Shown here: positions 9,593 to 17,921 of the stretch, piece by piece | Numbering within the stretch: position 1 is the first letter of the stretch | How the letters are laid out: each line of letters starts with the position of its first letter | Assembly: GCA_934202735.1 (NCBI GenBank) | Contig: CAKPYH010000002.1 | Location: forward strand, 124,001-188,000 | Reading direction: 5' to 3' | Origin: an uncultured Alphaproteobacteria bacterium | Lineage (GTDB): Bacteria; Pseudomonadota; Alphaproteobacteria; CAAHEQ01; UBA3637 | Length of the DNA stretch: 64,000 bases | The notes under the pieces: model-generated | Seen by the model: the letters and a program-made list of their open reading frames with translations, nothing else | Told to the model about the DNA's origin: nothing | The model's database searches: none | Made by a program: the position numbers and the translations under genes

Positions 9593-10310
9593 AAAATCTT
9601 ATAAAATCAAAAGTTTTGAATGCGATTTTCAAGGAAAACTGCGCATGAGAAGCCTGTTTAATCTCTTGCAAGATATGGCCGATACACATGCGGATATCAT
9701 GGGTGTCGGATACGATTTTTGTCAACAAAATAACTTGGGGTGGGTCTGCGGGGCGTATCATATTGCCGTACAATCCTGGCCTGTTTGGAATGATGATATC
9801 GTGATTGAAACTTGGCCGTCCGGTACAACGGCGGCATCGGGTATTCGTGATTTTCAAATGTCGCGTCAGACGGGGGAAGTCATGGTACGGGCAACCAGTC
9901 AATGGGTCCTGTTAGATGCCTTGAAAATGCGGCCGGTATCTGTGGCCAAGCATTTACCGCATTATGTGCCGATTGATGAGCATGTATTACCACCGGAATT
10001 TAATAAAATCCCTGATATGACCGGTAGTGAAACAAACGTTTTTTTCCCTGTCCGCGAAGATGATATTGATCTCAACCAACATGTCAACAACGCATTGTAT
10101 CCGTCATGGGGTTTGGATGGATTGGATGATGATTTTTTACGTTCACACACGCCGGCGGATATTCAAATTACATTCAAACGGTCGGCTAAACGAGGAAATC
10201 AAATACATGTACAAACGTTTTGGCAAGAGTGTACGACAATACACAAAATTACAGATGCAGATTCGGGAACTGAATTTGCCCGTGTTTTGATTGAATGGAC
10301 TCCCCGATGA
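9579..10310 (+). CDS. Acyl-ACP thioesterase family protein
   Basis: A 243-residue double hot-dog protein resembling bacterial members of the FatA/FatB-like acyl-ACP thioesterase family. The N-terminal half has FNLLQDMADTHADIMG and the WVLLDALKMRPVSV block. The second hot-dog has DLNQHVNNALYPSW, matching the family's conserved Asn/His region. These enzymes release free fatty acids from acyl carrier protein. It overlaps glgX by 14 nt, and hflX starts within its stop codon (ATGA), so it is cotranscribed with the glycogen genes without an obvious functional link. The exact acyl substrate cannot be read from sequence. Confidence 0.85.
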   Translation: MEKCKKSYKIKSFECDFQGKLRMRSLFNLLQDMADTHADIMGVGYDFCQQNNLGWVCGAYHIAVQSWPVWNDDIVIETWPSGTTAASGIRDFQMSRQTGEVMVRATSQWVLLDALKMRPVSVAKHLPHYVPIDEHVLPPEFNKIPDMTGSETNVFFPVREDDIDLNQHVNNALYPSWGLDGLDDDFLRSHTPADIQITFKRSAKRGNQIHVQTFWQECTTIHKITDADSGTEFARVLIEWTPR

Positions 10311-11569
10311 AGCAACAAGCTGTTGTTTTATATCCTTATTTGCGACATGATACCCGGGAACGTTGTCCCGCGGCTTGTTTAGATGAAGCCGTATCTCTAA
10401 CTCAAGCGATTGATTTAACGGTTATTTATCGTGAAGCCCTGCCTTTGCGGACGATACAAGCCAATGCCTATTTGGGAAAAGGAACCATTGAACGATTGTT
10501 TCCGTGGGCATATGAGGCCGATGTTGTGATTGTGGCCTGTCATTTATCGCCTTTACAGCAACGCAATTTAGAAAAAGTATGGCAGACAAAAGTTATTGAT
10601 AAAACAGCCTTAATTTTAGAAATTTTCGGACAACGCGCCCGCACGCGTGAAGGTGTGTTGCAGGTAGAATTGGCCCATTTGACTTATGCGCGTTCGCGTT
10701 TGGTCCGATCATGGACACACTTGGAACGTCAACGGGGAGGAGCCGGATTTTTAGGAGGACCGGGGGAAACACAGATTGAATTGGACCGCCGTTTAATTGA
10801 TGACGATATTATTAAAATAAAAAAAGAACTAAATGATGTCAAAAAAACACGAGAACTCCATCGCCAAGCCCGCAGGCGGGTTCCGTACCCGATTGTGGCT
10901 CTTGTCGGATATACAAATGCAGGAAAATCAACGTTATTCAATTATTTAACTCAAGCAGACGTGATGGCAAAAGATATGTTATTTGCCACCTTGGATCCCA
11001 CCATGCGACAGGTCCGTTTACCCAGCGGTACGGATGTTATTTTATCCGATACGGTTGGTTTTATTTCGGATTTACCGACAGAACTGGTCATGGCTTTTCG
11101 GGCCACTTTGGAAGAAGTGTTGGAAGCCGATGTCATTGTTCATGTACGCGATTTTTCACATCCGGATACCCTGGCCCAAAAAAACGATGTAGAAACCGTT
11201 TTGTCTGATCTGGGGGTGAAGGATAAAGTAGAGAATGGTTTAATTGAAGCCTTGAATAAAATTGACCTGTTGGATTCAGACGAACAAGAACGCTTGGCCG
11301 TTCAAAAAAATCGGAGTCTCAATGAGTGGCCTATTTCGGCTAAAACAGGGCAGGGGATTGAGGCGTTGCTAGAACGTATTGAACATGAATTGATAAAAGA
11401 TAAACCGGTACTTTCTTTGGCCGTTCCGGTTGAACGGGGAGACATCTTAGCCGCCGTTTATCGGCGGGGGCATGTCATATCCCGAAAAGATCACACTAAA
11501 ACAATCACTTTAACGGTGAGTGTGCCCCCAAAAGATGTGCCTTTCTTTCAATCTTGGAGAAAAAAATGA
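10307..11569 (+). CDS. hflX: Ribosome-associated GTPase HflX
   Basis: A 420-residue TRAFAC GTPase. The N-terminal HflX domain contains the family block GFLGGPGETQIELDRR with a following coiled coil. The GTPase domain has the P-loop GYTNAGKST, DTVGF (G3) and NKID (G4). HflX splits or rescues stalled ribosomes, notably under heat stress. I chose ATG 10307, which overlaps the upstream stop as ATGA. An in-frame ATG at 10295 would add four residues and cannot be excluded. Confidence 0.94.
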   Translation: MKQQAVVLYPYLRHDTRERCPAACLDEAVSLTQAIDLTVIYREALPLRTIQANAYLGKGTIERLFPWAYEADVVIVACHLSPLQQRNLEKVWQTKVIDKTALILEIFGQRARTREGVLQVELAHLTYARSRLVRSWTHLERQRGGAGFLGGPGETQIELDRRLIDDDIIKIKKELNDVKKTRELHRQARRRVPYPIVALVGYTNAGKSTLFNYLTQADVMAKDMLFATLDPTMRQVRLPSGTDVILSDTVGFISDLPTELVMAFRATLEEVLEADVIVHVRDFSHPDTLAQKNDVETVLSDLGVKDKVENGLIEALNKIDLLDSDEQERLAVQKNRSLNEWPISAKTGQGIEALLERIEHELIKDKPVLSLAVPVERGDILAAVYRRGHVISRKDHTKTITLTVSVPPKDVPFFQSWRKK

Positions 11570-11898
11570 CAACAACCGCCAGATTTACACGCCACAAAGA
11601 AGATTTTACCTGTGCCGTTTGTGGAACGGTTGTTCGGGGAAACGGATACACCAATCATTGTCCTAAATGTTTATCCAGTTTACATGTAGACATCAATCCC
11701 GGTGATCGGGCTTGTACTTGTCATGGAATCATGCAAGCGATTGAATTAGAACATAAAAATGGGAAAGACTATATTTTGCACCGGTGTCAAAAATGTGGTT
11801 TTGAACGTAAAAATCAAGTGAATCCGGCCGATGATTTTCGGGCAATTTTAGCTTTGTCAAACGGTACAATAGAACAATATCTGAAAAATTTGAAATAA
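11566..11898 (+). CDS. RNHCP-domain zinc-ribbon protein
   Basis: A 110-residue Cys-rich protein with paired zinc-ribbon motifs: CAVCG, CPKC, an HVDINPGDRACTCHG stretch and CQKCGFERKN. This layout is that of the RNHCP domain, named after its conserved residues; members have no established function. ATG 11566 overlaps the hflX stop (ATGA), with GGAG 6 nt upstream. A TTG 12 nt earlier is less likely. It is the last gene of the run that begins at glgB. Confidence 0.85.
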   Translation: MTTTARFTRHKEDFTCAVCGTVVRGNGYTNHCPKCLSSLHVDINPGDRACTCHGIMQAIELEHKNGKDYILHRCQKCGFERKNQVNPADDFRAILALSNGTIEQYLKNLK

Positions 11899-11960
11899 TC
11901 GGTGTTATAACACATTCGTTTTATATAAAATCGGTGTTATAACACATTCCTTTTATATAA
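11897..11960 (+). repeat. Two tandem 32-bp repeats with a palindromic core
   Basis: Two adjacent 32-bp units (11897-11928 and 11929-11960) differ at one base. Each contains the perfect palindrome TGTTATAACA, preceded by CGG and followed by an AT-rich tail. They lie between the stop of the RNHCP gene and the terminator shared with ppdK. They could be an operator pair or a replication-slippage duplication; I see no promoter attached to them. Confidence 0.75.
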
Positions 11961-11990
11961 AAATCGCCCCGCAAGAGAGCAGGGCGATTT
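11961..11990 (-). terminator. Rho-independent terminator of ppdK
   Basis: Inverted repeat AAATCGCCC / GGGCGATTT (9-bp stem, 12-nt loop). Read on the minus strand it is followed by TTTTT, fitting termination of ppdK. On the plus strand the T-run is interrupted, so it may act weakly in both directions. Confidence 0.75.
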
Positions 11991-12008
11991 CTGGTTTTAT
12001 CCGACCAA

Positions 12009-14666
12009 TTATTTTTTGGCGGCCACCGCAGCCTGAGCCGCAGCCAACCGAGCCAACGGTACACGATACGGCGAGCAAGATACACCGTTCAAGTATTGAT
12101 CCAAATACTTGATGGAGTCTGCATCACCACCGTGTTCACCGCAAATACTCAAATAAATATTCGGATTGGTCTTTTTACCGGCTTCGCAAGCCATAGCAAT
12201 CAACTTGCCCACACCATGAGCATCCAAGGATTGGAACGGATCCCGTTCATAAATCCCTTTGGCCACATATTGCGGTAAGAAAGAACCGGCATCATCACGG
12301 CTCATCCCCAAAGTGGTTTGAGTTAAGTCGTTTGTTCCGAATTCAAAGAAGTCGGCCAATTCCGCAATTTCATCTGCCAATAAAGCAGCACGCGGTAATT
12401 CAATCATGGTCCCGACCGTGTATTCAACCTTGGCACCTTTTTCTGCAAAGACTTTGGCGGCAGTTTCGTCAATGGTCTTTTTGCAGATTTCCAGTTCCTT
12501 ACGAGAAGAAATCAACGGTACTTCAATTTCCGGCAACACTTTTTTACCTTGAGCGGCTACTTCAATCGCGGCTTCCAAGATAGCCCGTGTTTGCATTTCA
12601 CAAATTTCCGGATATACAACGGCCAAACGGCACCCACGCAAACCCAACATCGGGTTGGCTTCGTGTAAAGCAGCCGTCCGGGCAACGATTTCTTCAACCG
12701 ATACACCCATAATCCGAGACAGTTCTTCTTGTTCAGCCTTCTTATTCGGCAAGAATTCATGCAAAGGCGGATCCAACAACCGCACCGTTACCGGCAGACC
12801 ATCCATGATCGTGAACAAAGATATAAAGTCAGCGCGTTGGAAGGGCAACAATTTATCCAAAGCCGTCCGGCGACCCGCTTCATCTTTAGCCAAAATCATT
12901 TCACGCATGTGATTGATCCGGCTGGGGTCAAAGAACATGTGTTCCGTCCGGCACAACCCGATACCTTCGGCACCAAAATCCTTGGCGGTTTGAGCATCAG
13001 CGGGAGTTTCCGCATTGGCACGAACCGTTAAAGTACGGATTTCATCAACCCATCCCATAAATTCGCCGAAATCACCGGCCATTTCCGGTTTGACCAACGG
13101 CAGGGCACCGGCCATCACTTGACCCGTTGTCCCGTCAATGGACAACATATCACCGGCCTTTAAGGTAACACCACCGGCCGTCAAGGTTTGAGCCGCATAA
13201 TCAATACGCAGATCGGCCACACCGGATACGCAGGGGATCCCCATACCACGGGCCACCACAGCCGCATGAGAGGTCATACCGCCCCGAGCCGTCAACACAC
13301 CTTGGGATACATGCATACCGGCAATATCTTCCGGCGATGTTTCCACACGCACCAAGATGACCTTTTTTCCGGCTTCGGCTGCGGCTTCCGCATCGGCTGC
13401 ACTGAACACGATTTGACCAACAGCGGCCCCCGGAGATGCCGGTAACCCGGAAGATAATACATCGCGCTTGGCGGATTTATCAAACATCGGGTGCAATAAC
13501 TGATCCAAATGGCCCGGTTCCACACGCGTTACGGCTTGTTCTTTTGTAATCAAGCCTTCATGCACCATATCAACGGCCACTTTTAAAGCCGCCAAACCGG
13601 TCCGTTTCCCATTACGCGTTTGCAACATCCATAATTTACCGTTTTGAACAGTAAATTCCATGTCTTGCATATCTTTATAATGAGATTCCAGTTTATGACG
13701 AATACTGTCCAATTCACGATAAACGGCGGGGAATTCTTCTTCCATGCAGGGCAGGCTCAACCCACGACGTTCATTTCCGATTTTAGAAATTTGTTGCGGA
13801 GTCCGAATACCTGCCACAACATCTTCCCCTTGGGCGTTTTTCAAATATTCACCATAGAAATAGTTTTCACCGGTGGCTGCATCACGCGAAAAGCACACGC
13901 CGGTCGCCGAATCATCGCCACTGTTCCCAAAGACCATGGATTGTACGTTCACGGCAGTACCCCAATCGGCCGGTATATTGTTTAATTTACGATAGAAAAT
14001 AGCCCGTTCACTCATCCACGATCCGAACACGGCACCGATGGCACCCCATAATTGTTCATACACATCTTGCGGAACAGGTTTACCTTCGGCAATACCGATT
14101 TTTTTGTATTCGGCAATGACTTCTTTTAATTGTTCAACCGTCATTTCGTTATCGTGCTTATAACCGTTTTCTTCACGAACACGATCCAAAACGGCTTCAA
14201 ACTTATGAATATCCACACCCATCGCGGTATCAGAATACATTTGAATAAAACGACGATAGCTGTCATAAGCAAACTTGGGGTTATTGGACGCTTTTGCCAA
14301 ACCTTCAACGGTTTCATCATTCAGGCCCAGGTTCAAAATTGTATCCATCATACCCGGCATAGATACACGCGCCCCGGAACGAACCGAGAATAACAGCGGG
14401 TTTGCAGCATCACCGAACTTTTTACCCATGACGGCTTCCACACCACGCAGGCCCTGCATGACCTGTTCCTTCAATTCGGGAGAATAAGCCTTGTTATTCT
14501 TATAATAATATGTACACGCTTCTGTGGTAATTGTGAACCCCGGCGGAACAGGTACACCAATACTGGACATTTCGGCCAGATTAGCCCCTTTTCCACCCAA
14601 CAGGTTCCGCATAGAGGCATCGCCTTCGGCTTTTCCGTCACCAAATGTATAAACCCATTTACTCAT
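12009..14666 (-). CDS. ppdK: Pyruvate, phosphate dikinase
   Basis: An 885-residue enzyme interconverting pyruvate + ATP + Pi and PEP + AMP + PPi. The order is an N-terminal nucleotide-binding domain (LLGGKGANLAEM near residue 25), a swivelling phosphohistidine domain with GGMTSHAAVVARGMG (His at about 467), and a C-terminal PEP/pyruvate barrel with SICGEHGGD (conserved Cys). Length matches bacterial PPDK rather than PEP synthase. It stands alone with its own promoter and terminator. In an anaerobe it could run towards pyruvate in a PPi-linked glycolysis, or towards PEP; the direction is not visible here. Confidence 0.97.
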   Translation of the reverse strand: MSKWVYTFGDGKAEGDASMRNLLGGKGANLAEMSSIGVPVPPGFTITTEACTYYYKNNKAYSPELKEQVMQGLRGVEAVMGKKFGDAANPLLFSVRSGARVSMPGMMDTILNLGLNDETVEGLAKASNNPKFAYDSYRRFIQMYSDTAMGVDIHKFEAVLDRVREENGYKHDNEMTVEQLKEVIAEYKKIGIAEGKPVPQDVYEQLWGAIGAVFGSWMSERAIFYRKLNNIPADWGTAVNVQSMVFGNSGDDSATGVCFSRDAATGENYFYGEYLKNAQGEDVVAGIRTPQQISKIGNERRGLSLPCMEEEFPAVYRELDSIRHKLESHYKDMQDMEFTVQNGKLWMLQTRNGKRTGLAALKVAVDMVHEGLITKEQAVTRVEPGHLDQLLHPMFDKSAKRDVLSSGLPASPGAAVGQIVFSAADAEAAAEAGKKVILVRVETSPEDIAGMHVSQGVLTARGGMTSHAAVVARGMGIPCVSGVADLRIDYAAQTLTAGGVTLKAGDMLSIDGTTGQVMAGALPLVKPEMAGDFGEFMGWVDEIRTLTVRANAETPADAQTAKDFGAEGIGLCRTEHMFFDPSRINHMREMILAKDEAGRRTALDKLLPFQRADFISLFTIMDGLPVTVRLLDPPLHEFLPNKKAEQEELSRIMGVSVEEIVARTAALHEANPMLGLRGCRLAVVYPEICEMQTRAILEAAIEVAAQGKKVLPEIEVPLISSRKELEICKKTIDETAAKVFAEKGAKVEYTVGTMIELPRAALLADEIAELADFFEFGTNDLTQTTLGMSRDDAGSFLPQYVAKGIYERDPFQSLDAHGVGKLIAMACEAGKKTNPNIYLSICGEHGGDADSIKYLDQYLNGVSCSPYRVPLARLAAAQAAVAAKK

Positions 14667-14743
14667 TTATATATCCTTTTGTTTTTCTTAACGTTAAAAT
14701 AAAAACCACACCGATTGTGGAAAAATGTCTTTTTTACCTGAAC

Positions 14744-14772
14744 TTTCTAGCACTATTCAAAAAAAAATGCAA
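14744..14772 (-). promoter_or_regulatory. Candidate promoter of ppdK
   Basis: On the minus strand, TTGCAT and TAGAAA are separated by 17 nt. This leaves an untranslated leader of about 70 nt before the ppdK ATG. The -35 matches that of the rpmE promoter in this window. Confidence 0.5.
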
Positions 14773-14823
14773 GTTTTTTTTCACGGTATCACATACATTT
14801 TTAAAAAATATCTGTCAGCCCCC

Positions 14824-14852
14824 TTGACCGATAGTGTTTATCATGATATACA
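14824..14852 (+). promoter_or_regulatory. Candidate promoter of the MATE transporter gene
   Basis: TTGACC and TATACA with a 17-nt spacer, about 22 nt before the ATG at 14875. AAGAAGG acts as ribosome-binding site. Confidence 0.6.
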
Positions 14853-14874
14853 AGCATAGAAAGAAGGTCTTTTT

Positions 14875-16224
14875 ATGTTATCTGCCGATGCCAATCGTTT
14901 GACAAGTGGTAATGTCGTCAAAAATTTAATCCGGTTTGCTATTCCGTTTTTGGCGGCTAATTTTTTGGTTTCTTTATATGGAGCTGCCGATGTCCTGATT
15001 GTCAGCTATTTTGCCGATTCAGCGGCATTGGCCGCAACCGCTACGGGGGCACAGGCCGTATTTACATTGATGGCATTGGCTATCGGCTTGGCTATGGGCG
15101 GAACCGTTTTAATCGGGCAATATTTTGGGGCAAAAAAAGAAAAAGATGTTTTGGAAACAATCACTACCGTCTTTTCATTGTTTGGAATGGTATCACTTGT
15201 TTGTGCTGGTTTGATGCTATGGCTAGCCGGTCCGATCACAGATTGGTTAAAAACACCTACCGAAGCCTGGACGGGGACCTATCATTACATTTTAATATGC
15301 GGTGGCGGCTTGATTTTTACTTTTGCCTATGAATCAATAGGGGCCGTTTTACGGGGGCTTGGTGATTCAAAAAATCCCTTAAAATTCGTTGCGATAGCTT
15401 GTGCTATAAATGTAATACTTGATGTTTTGTTTGTCGGTGGGTTTCATTGGGGGGCCTCTGGGGCCGCGGCGGCTACTGTCATCGCGCAGGCATGCAGTGT
15501 GATATTTGGGATTCTCTACTTAAAGCGCCGAAAGTTTATTTTTGATTTCAAATTGAAAAATTTTCATCTCTTTCCACAAAAAGCTAAAACAATCCTGAAA
15601 TTAAGCATTCCGACCGCCATTCAACAAACAATTGTTTTTATGTCTTATACGATTATGACAGTAGCTGTTAATAAATTAGGGGTTGTTGAGTCAGCCGTAT
15701 TGGGGATTACAAACCGCATAGATGGTTTTCTGATTATGCCGGCCTTGGCTTTTGGGGCCTCTATATCCGTTATGGCGGCGCAAAATATGGGAGCAGGGGA
15801 AGCAGGTCGCGCCAAAAAGACATTTTATACCGGCTTTTTATTATCGCTGGCTTTTGCTATCCCATCCTTTTGGCTGATGTATGATTGGCCACAAGGCCTG
15901 ATGCATTTAGCCAGTTCCGATGAAAGTATCATTAACTCCGGGAAAATATTTATGTTTGCTTACAGTCCGGACTGCCTGTTTATGGCCTATATTTTCTGTG
16001 TGCATGGGTTCTTTAACGGCTGTGGCCGCACAACCTTTACCATGGGGAATAACATTTTATCATCTGTCTTGCGTATTTACCTGATTTTAACGGCAGTAGA
16101 TATTTTTGATGTCGGTTTTTCAATGCCGGTGGCGACATTGCTGCAAGCGGTTGTAGCGGTTATTTATTTCAAAACCGGACGCTGGAAACAATCATTGATC
16201 GGTGTTCGGGAACGGGGTATATGA
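14875..16224 (+). CDS. MATE family efflux transporter
   Basis: A 449-residue protein with about twelve membrane segments in two homologous halves, beginning FAIPFLAANFLVSLYGAADV in the usual MATE manner. MATE proteins export drugs or metabolites in exchange for Na+ or H+. The substrate is unknown; overall it resembles the NorM/DinF-like branch. It is monocistronic, diverges from ppdK, and has its own promoter. Its last 126 coding bases before GGAAACAA (16066-16191) are duplicated just downstream as a decayed fragment. Confidence 0.9.
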   Translation: MLSADANRLTSGNVVKNLIRFAIPFLAANFLVSLYGAADVLIVSYFADSAALAATATGAQAVFTLMALAIGLAMGGTVLIGQYFGAKKEKDVLETITTVFSLFGMVSLVCAGLMLWLAGPITDWLKTPTEAWTGTYHYILICGGGLIFTFAYESIGAVLRGLGDSKNPLKFVAIACAINVILDVLFVGGFHWGASGAAAATVIAQACSVIFGILYLKRRKFIFDFKLKNFHLFPQKAKTILKLSIPTAIQQTIVFMSYTIMTVAVNKLGVVESAVLGITNRIDGFLIMPALAFGASISVMAAQNMGAGEAGRAKKTFYTGFLLSLAFAIPSFWLMYDWPQGLMHLASSDESIINSGKIFMFAYSPDCLFMAYIFCVHGFFNGCGRTTFTMGNNILSSVLRIYLILTAVDIFDVGFSMPVATLLQAVVAVIYFKTGRWKQSLIGVRERGI

Positions 16225-16304
16225 GGTGTCTGCGCACCAATTAAAGGAATGTAATTGATTTTCTCAGTCTGTATCTCTCATAAAATTATAAACACAAGAC
16301 CGTT

Positions 16305-16430
16305 GTCTTGCGTATTTACCTGATTTTAACGGCAGCAGATATTTTTGATGTTGTTTTTTTAATGCCGGTGGCGCCATTGTTGCAAGCGGTTGTAGCGATT
16401 ATTTATTTCAAAACCGGGCGCTGGAAACAA
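16305..16430 (+). pseudogene. Remnant of a second MATE gene (3' fragment)
   Basis: A 126-bp segment matches 16066-16191 of the intact MATE gene without gaps, with 8 substitutions by my count (about 94% identity). It still reads in frame (RIYLILTAADIFDV and so on) but lacks all upstream coding sequence. Homology ends exactly where the prophage attachment repeat begins two bases later. It is probably what is left of a tandem MATE duplicate after deletion. Confidence 0.8.
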
Positions 16431-16431
16431 G

Positions 16432-16499
16432 ATTTCTTAAATTTCTTAAGTCCTTACAATACTTACACATTTTTTACTCCTTACTATACATAATAAAAG
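16432..16499 (+). repeat. Left prophage attachment repeat (attL)
   Basis: A 68-bp direct repeat matching 21161-21228 at 66 of 68 positions; differences at 16445/21174 and 16480/21209. The 34 bp between them are identical and should hold the crossover. The right part contains CTATACATAATA, whose TATACA core resembles the centre of dif-type XerCD sites; outer arms match poorly. On the minus strand this copy carries AAGGAG, 6 nt and ATG, a complete translation start leading into a 20-codon truncated ORF that runs into host DNA. Confidence 0.85.
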
Positions 16500-16616
16500 C
16501 TATAAACCAAACAAGCCAGCACAACAAGTTAAAAGAAAACTCACCATAACCAGCAACAAAACAACATTAAAAATTAAACTAAATAAAGTTTTATTAATTT
16601 CCCATATCATAACAAC

Positions 16617-16645
16617 ACCATAACACATAAAAATACTTTTGTCAA
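16617..16645 (-). promoter_or_regulatory. Prophage promoter facing outward at the left end
   Basis: On the minus strand, TTGACA (16645-16640), 17 nt, TATGGT (16622-16617). The -35 is a perfect consensus and starts 4 nt after the VP2 stop. In the integrated state it points away from all phage genes, into attL. In the circular form it would lie about 150 nt upstream of the first ORF of the replication/capsid operon. Confidence 0.65.
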
Positions 16646-16648
16646 ATA

Positions 16649-17359
16649 CTATTTACGAAATCTACGTAAAGGTAATAACCAATCTATTTCTGTACCAGTT
16701 CCCGGCCGTTTATTACGACCTATCGCTGGCAAATTAGGATTAATAGGTTGAGGCACATTTTTTGGTGATTTCGGCACATATTTAGATTGATCAAAAATCC
16801 AATTAACCATACGAGTAAACGTATCATACGCATACTCACGCGGCTTACTAAATACCGAATGATAAGTTGACCGACCATCACCGGTAAGAAAATTCCGCAA
16901 ATCAGTCGTCTGCACTTCCGTCAACAAACGGTCGGCGTCTGTCTTTTCCATTTGATATTGCAACAATTTATTATTCGCAACGGTATTTTGCAAATTCGCC
17001 GTTGCTTGAGCATATTGCAAACCTTTTGATACACCGTTAAAAACTTCCTGTTGGGCTATACCATTAGAACCGGCTGTGCCTGTTGTATTACCGGTCACGT
17101 TGCCTGAACCATAAACCAAATTCGGATTTAATCCTGCCGCTTTTAACCGAGCCATCTGAGATTTCGGATTATTATACTGATTTGCCAAATCCCACGTATA
17201 CATATCATAAGCATTTGCACGATCTACTGCTTTCTTATTCGCTTGATTTTGTTGCTTATTAGTATCATATAGATATCCAGCACCTAATGATAATCCACCT
17301 GTAAACGGGGCTGCTAGTGCACCTAAAGCAGTTCCTTTCCACTTCTTCAAAAAACTCAT
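16649..17359 (-). CDS. VP2: Microvirus DNA pilot protein VP2
   Basis: A 236-residue minor structural protein that helps deliver DNA across the host envelope. It starts with a Gly/Ala-rich hydrophobic stretch (about residues 8-28). It contains the family hallmark YNNPKSQMARLKAAGLNPNL at about 62-81, followed by VYGSG and a Gly/Thr/Asn-rich linker, then a Gln-rich helical region typical of pilot proteins. AAAGGAAT precedes the ATG. It is the last gene before the left end. Confidence 0.92.
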   Translation of the reverse strand: MSFLKKWKGTALGALAAPFTGGLSLGAGYLYDTNKQQNQANKKAVDRANAYDMYTWDLANQYNNPKSQMARLKAAGLNPNLVYGSGNVTGNTTGTAGSNGIAQQEVFNGVSKGLQYAQATANLQNTVANNKLLQYQMEKTDADRLLTEVQTTDLRNFLTGDGRSTYHSVFSKPREYAYDTFTRMVNWIFDQSKYVPKSPKNVPQPINPNLPAIGRNKRPGTGTEIDWLLPLRRFRK

Positions 17360-17392
17360 TTTAATTCCTTTCTTATATTTTTTTTACACTAT

Positions 17393-17498
17393 CAAAAAAT
17401 TTTTTGGGCCTGCTTGCTATATAAGGAGCCGCATGCCAAAAATTTTTCTCTTGGTGTCAGTCCGCACAGTTACATCAAGAGAAGAACTGTGCGGACTG
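17393..17498. other. Structured intergenic region of the prophage, 14-bp perfect hairpin
   Basis: The 145 nt between VP3 and VP2 contain a perfect 14-bp stem, CAGTCCGCACAGTT (17458-17471) and its complement (17485-17498), around a 13-nt loop. A second, wider inverted repeat (AAAAATTTTTTGG at about 17395-17407 with CCAAAAATTTTT at 17436-17447) lies beside it. The GC-rich hairpin stands out against the AT-rich phage. It could be a terminator or attenuator between capsid and pilot genes, a complementary-strand origin, or a packaging signal. Confidence 0.7.
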
Positions 17499-17504
17499 CT
17501 CCAA

Positions 17505-17906
17505 TCATGCACTTTCCGTCATATTTTCATGCTCATCAGTGCTTACATTCGCCTTTAACTCCCGCTCTGCTTTCGTTTCAGACTCATTTAAAGCGACTTT
17601 CTGAGCATTTAATAAATCAGACTGCGCATTTAACAACGCTTCAGCAACGTCTATGTTATCGCCAGGGGCAACCACACGTTCCATACGTTCGTCCAATTCA
17701 TCATCTGACATAGAACTCGGATCTTCAAATTCTTGACCAGTTGCTTTTGCAATAACATACAAATCACGCATAGTCGGATCAGGTTTACGAGTCAAACGCT
17801 GAACAATATGCAATAAGGATTCACTCTGACCAGGCTGTGTCAAAGATGAATCAGGCTCGTAACTCTCACCAACGTCTTTTTTTCTATTATAACGAGTATT
17901 AAACAT
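17505..17906 (-). CDS. VP3: Microvirus internal scaffolding protein VP3
   Basis: A 133-residue, strongly acidic, Gln/Asn/Glu-rich protein starting MFNTRYNRKK and containing DSSLTQPGQSESLLHIVQRL, which resembles the SLTQ...INxI segment of gokushovirus VP3. VP3 guides procapsid assembly. AAAGGA lies upstream of the ATG. It is assigned by N-terminal similarity, size, acidity and position among capsid genes. Its place between VP1 and VP2 is unusual. Confidence 0.75.
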   Translation of the reverse strand: MFNTRYNRKKDVGESYEPDSSLTQPGQSESLLHIVQRLTRKPDPTMRDLYVIAKATGQEFEDPSSMSDDELDERMERVVAPGDNIDVAEALLNAQSDLLNAQKVALNESETKAERELKANVSTDEHENMTESA

Positions 17907-17921
17907 AAAAAAATCCTTTCA

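Noticed and set aside
9561..9902. Antisense ORF of 113 codons over the thioesterase start
   Set aside because: Lies wholly opposite glgX and the thioesterase gene, without ribosome-binding site or recognisable domain.
11566..11898. RNHCP gene starting at TTG 11554
   Set aside because: The ATG at 11566 overlaps the hflX stop and has a well-placed GGAG.
16477..16499. Canonical dif site inside the attachment repeat
   Set aside because: Only the TATACA core and a few inner-arm bases agree with known dif sites; outer arms do not. Called dif-like at most.
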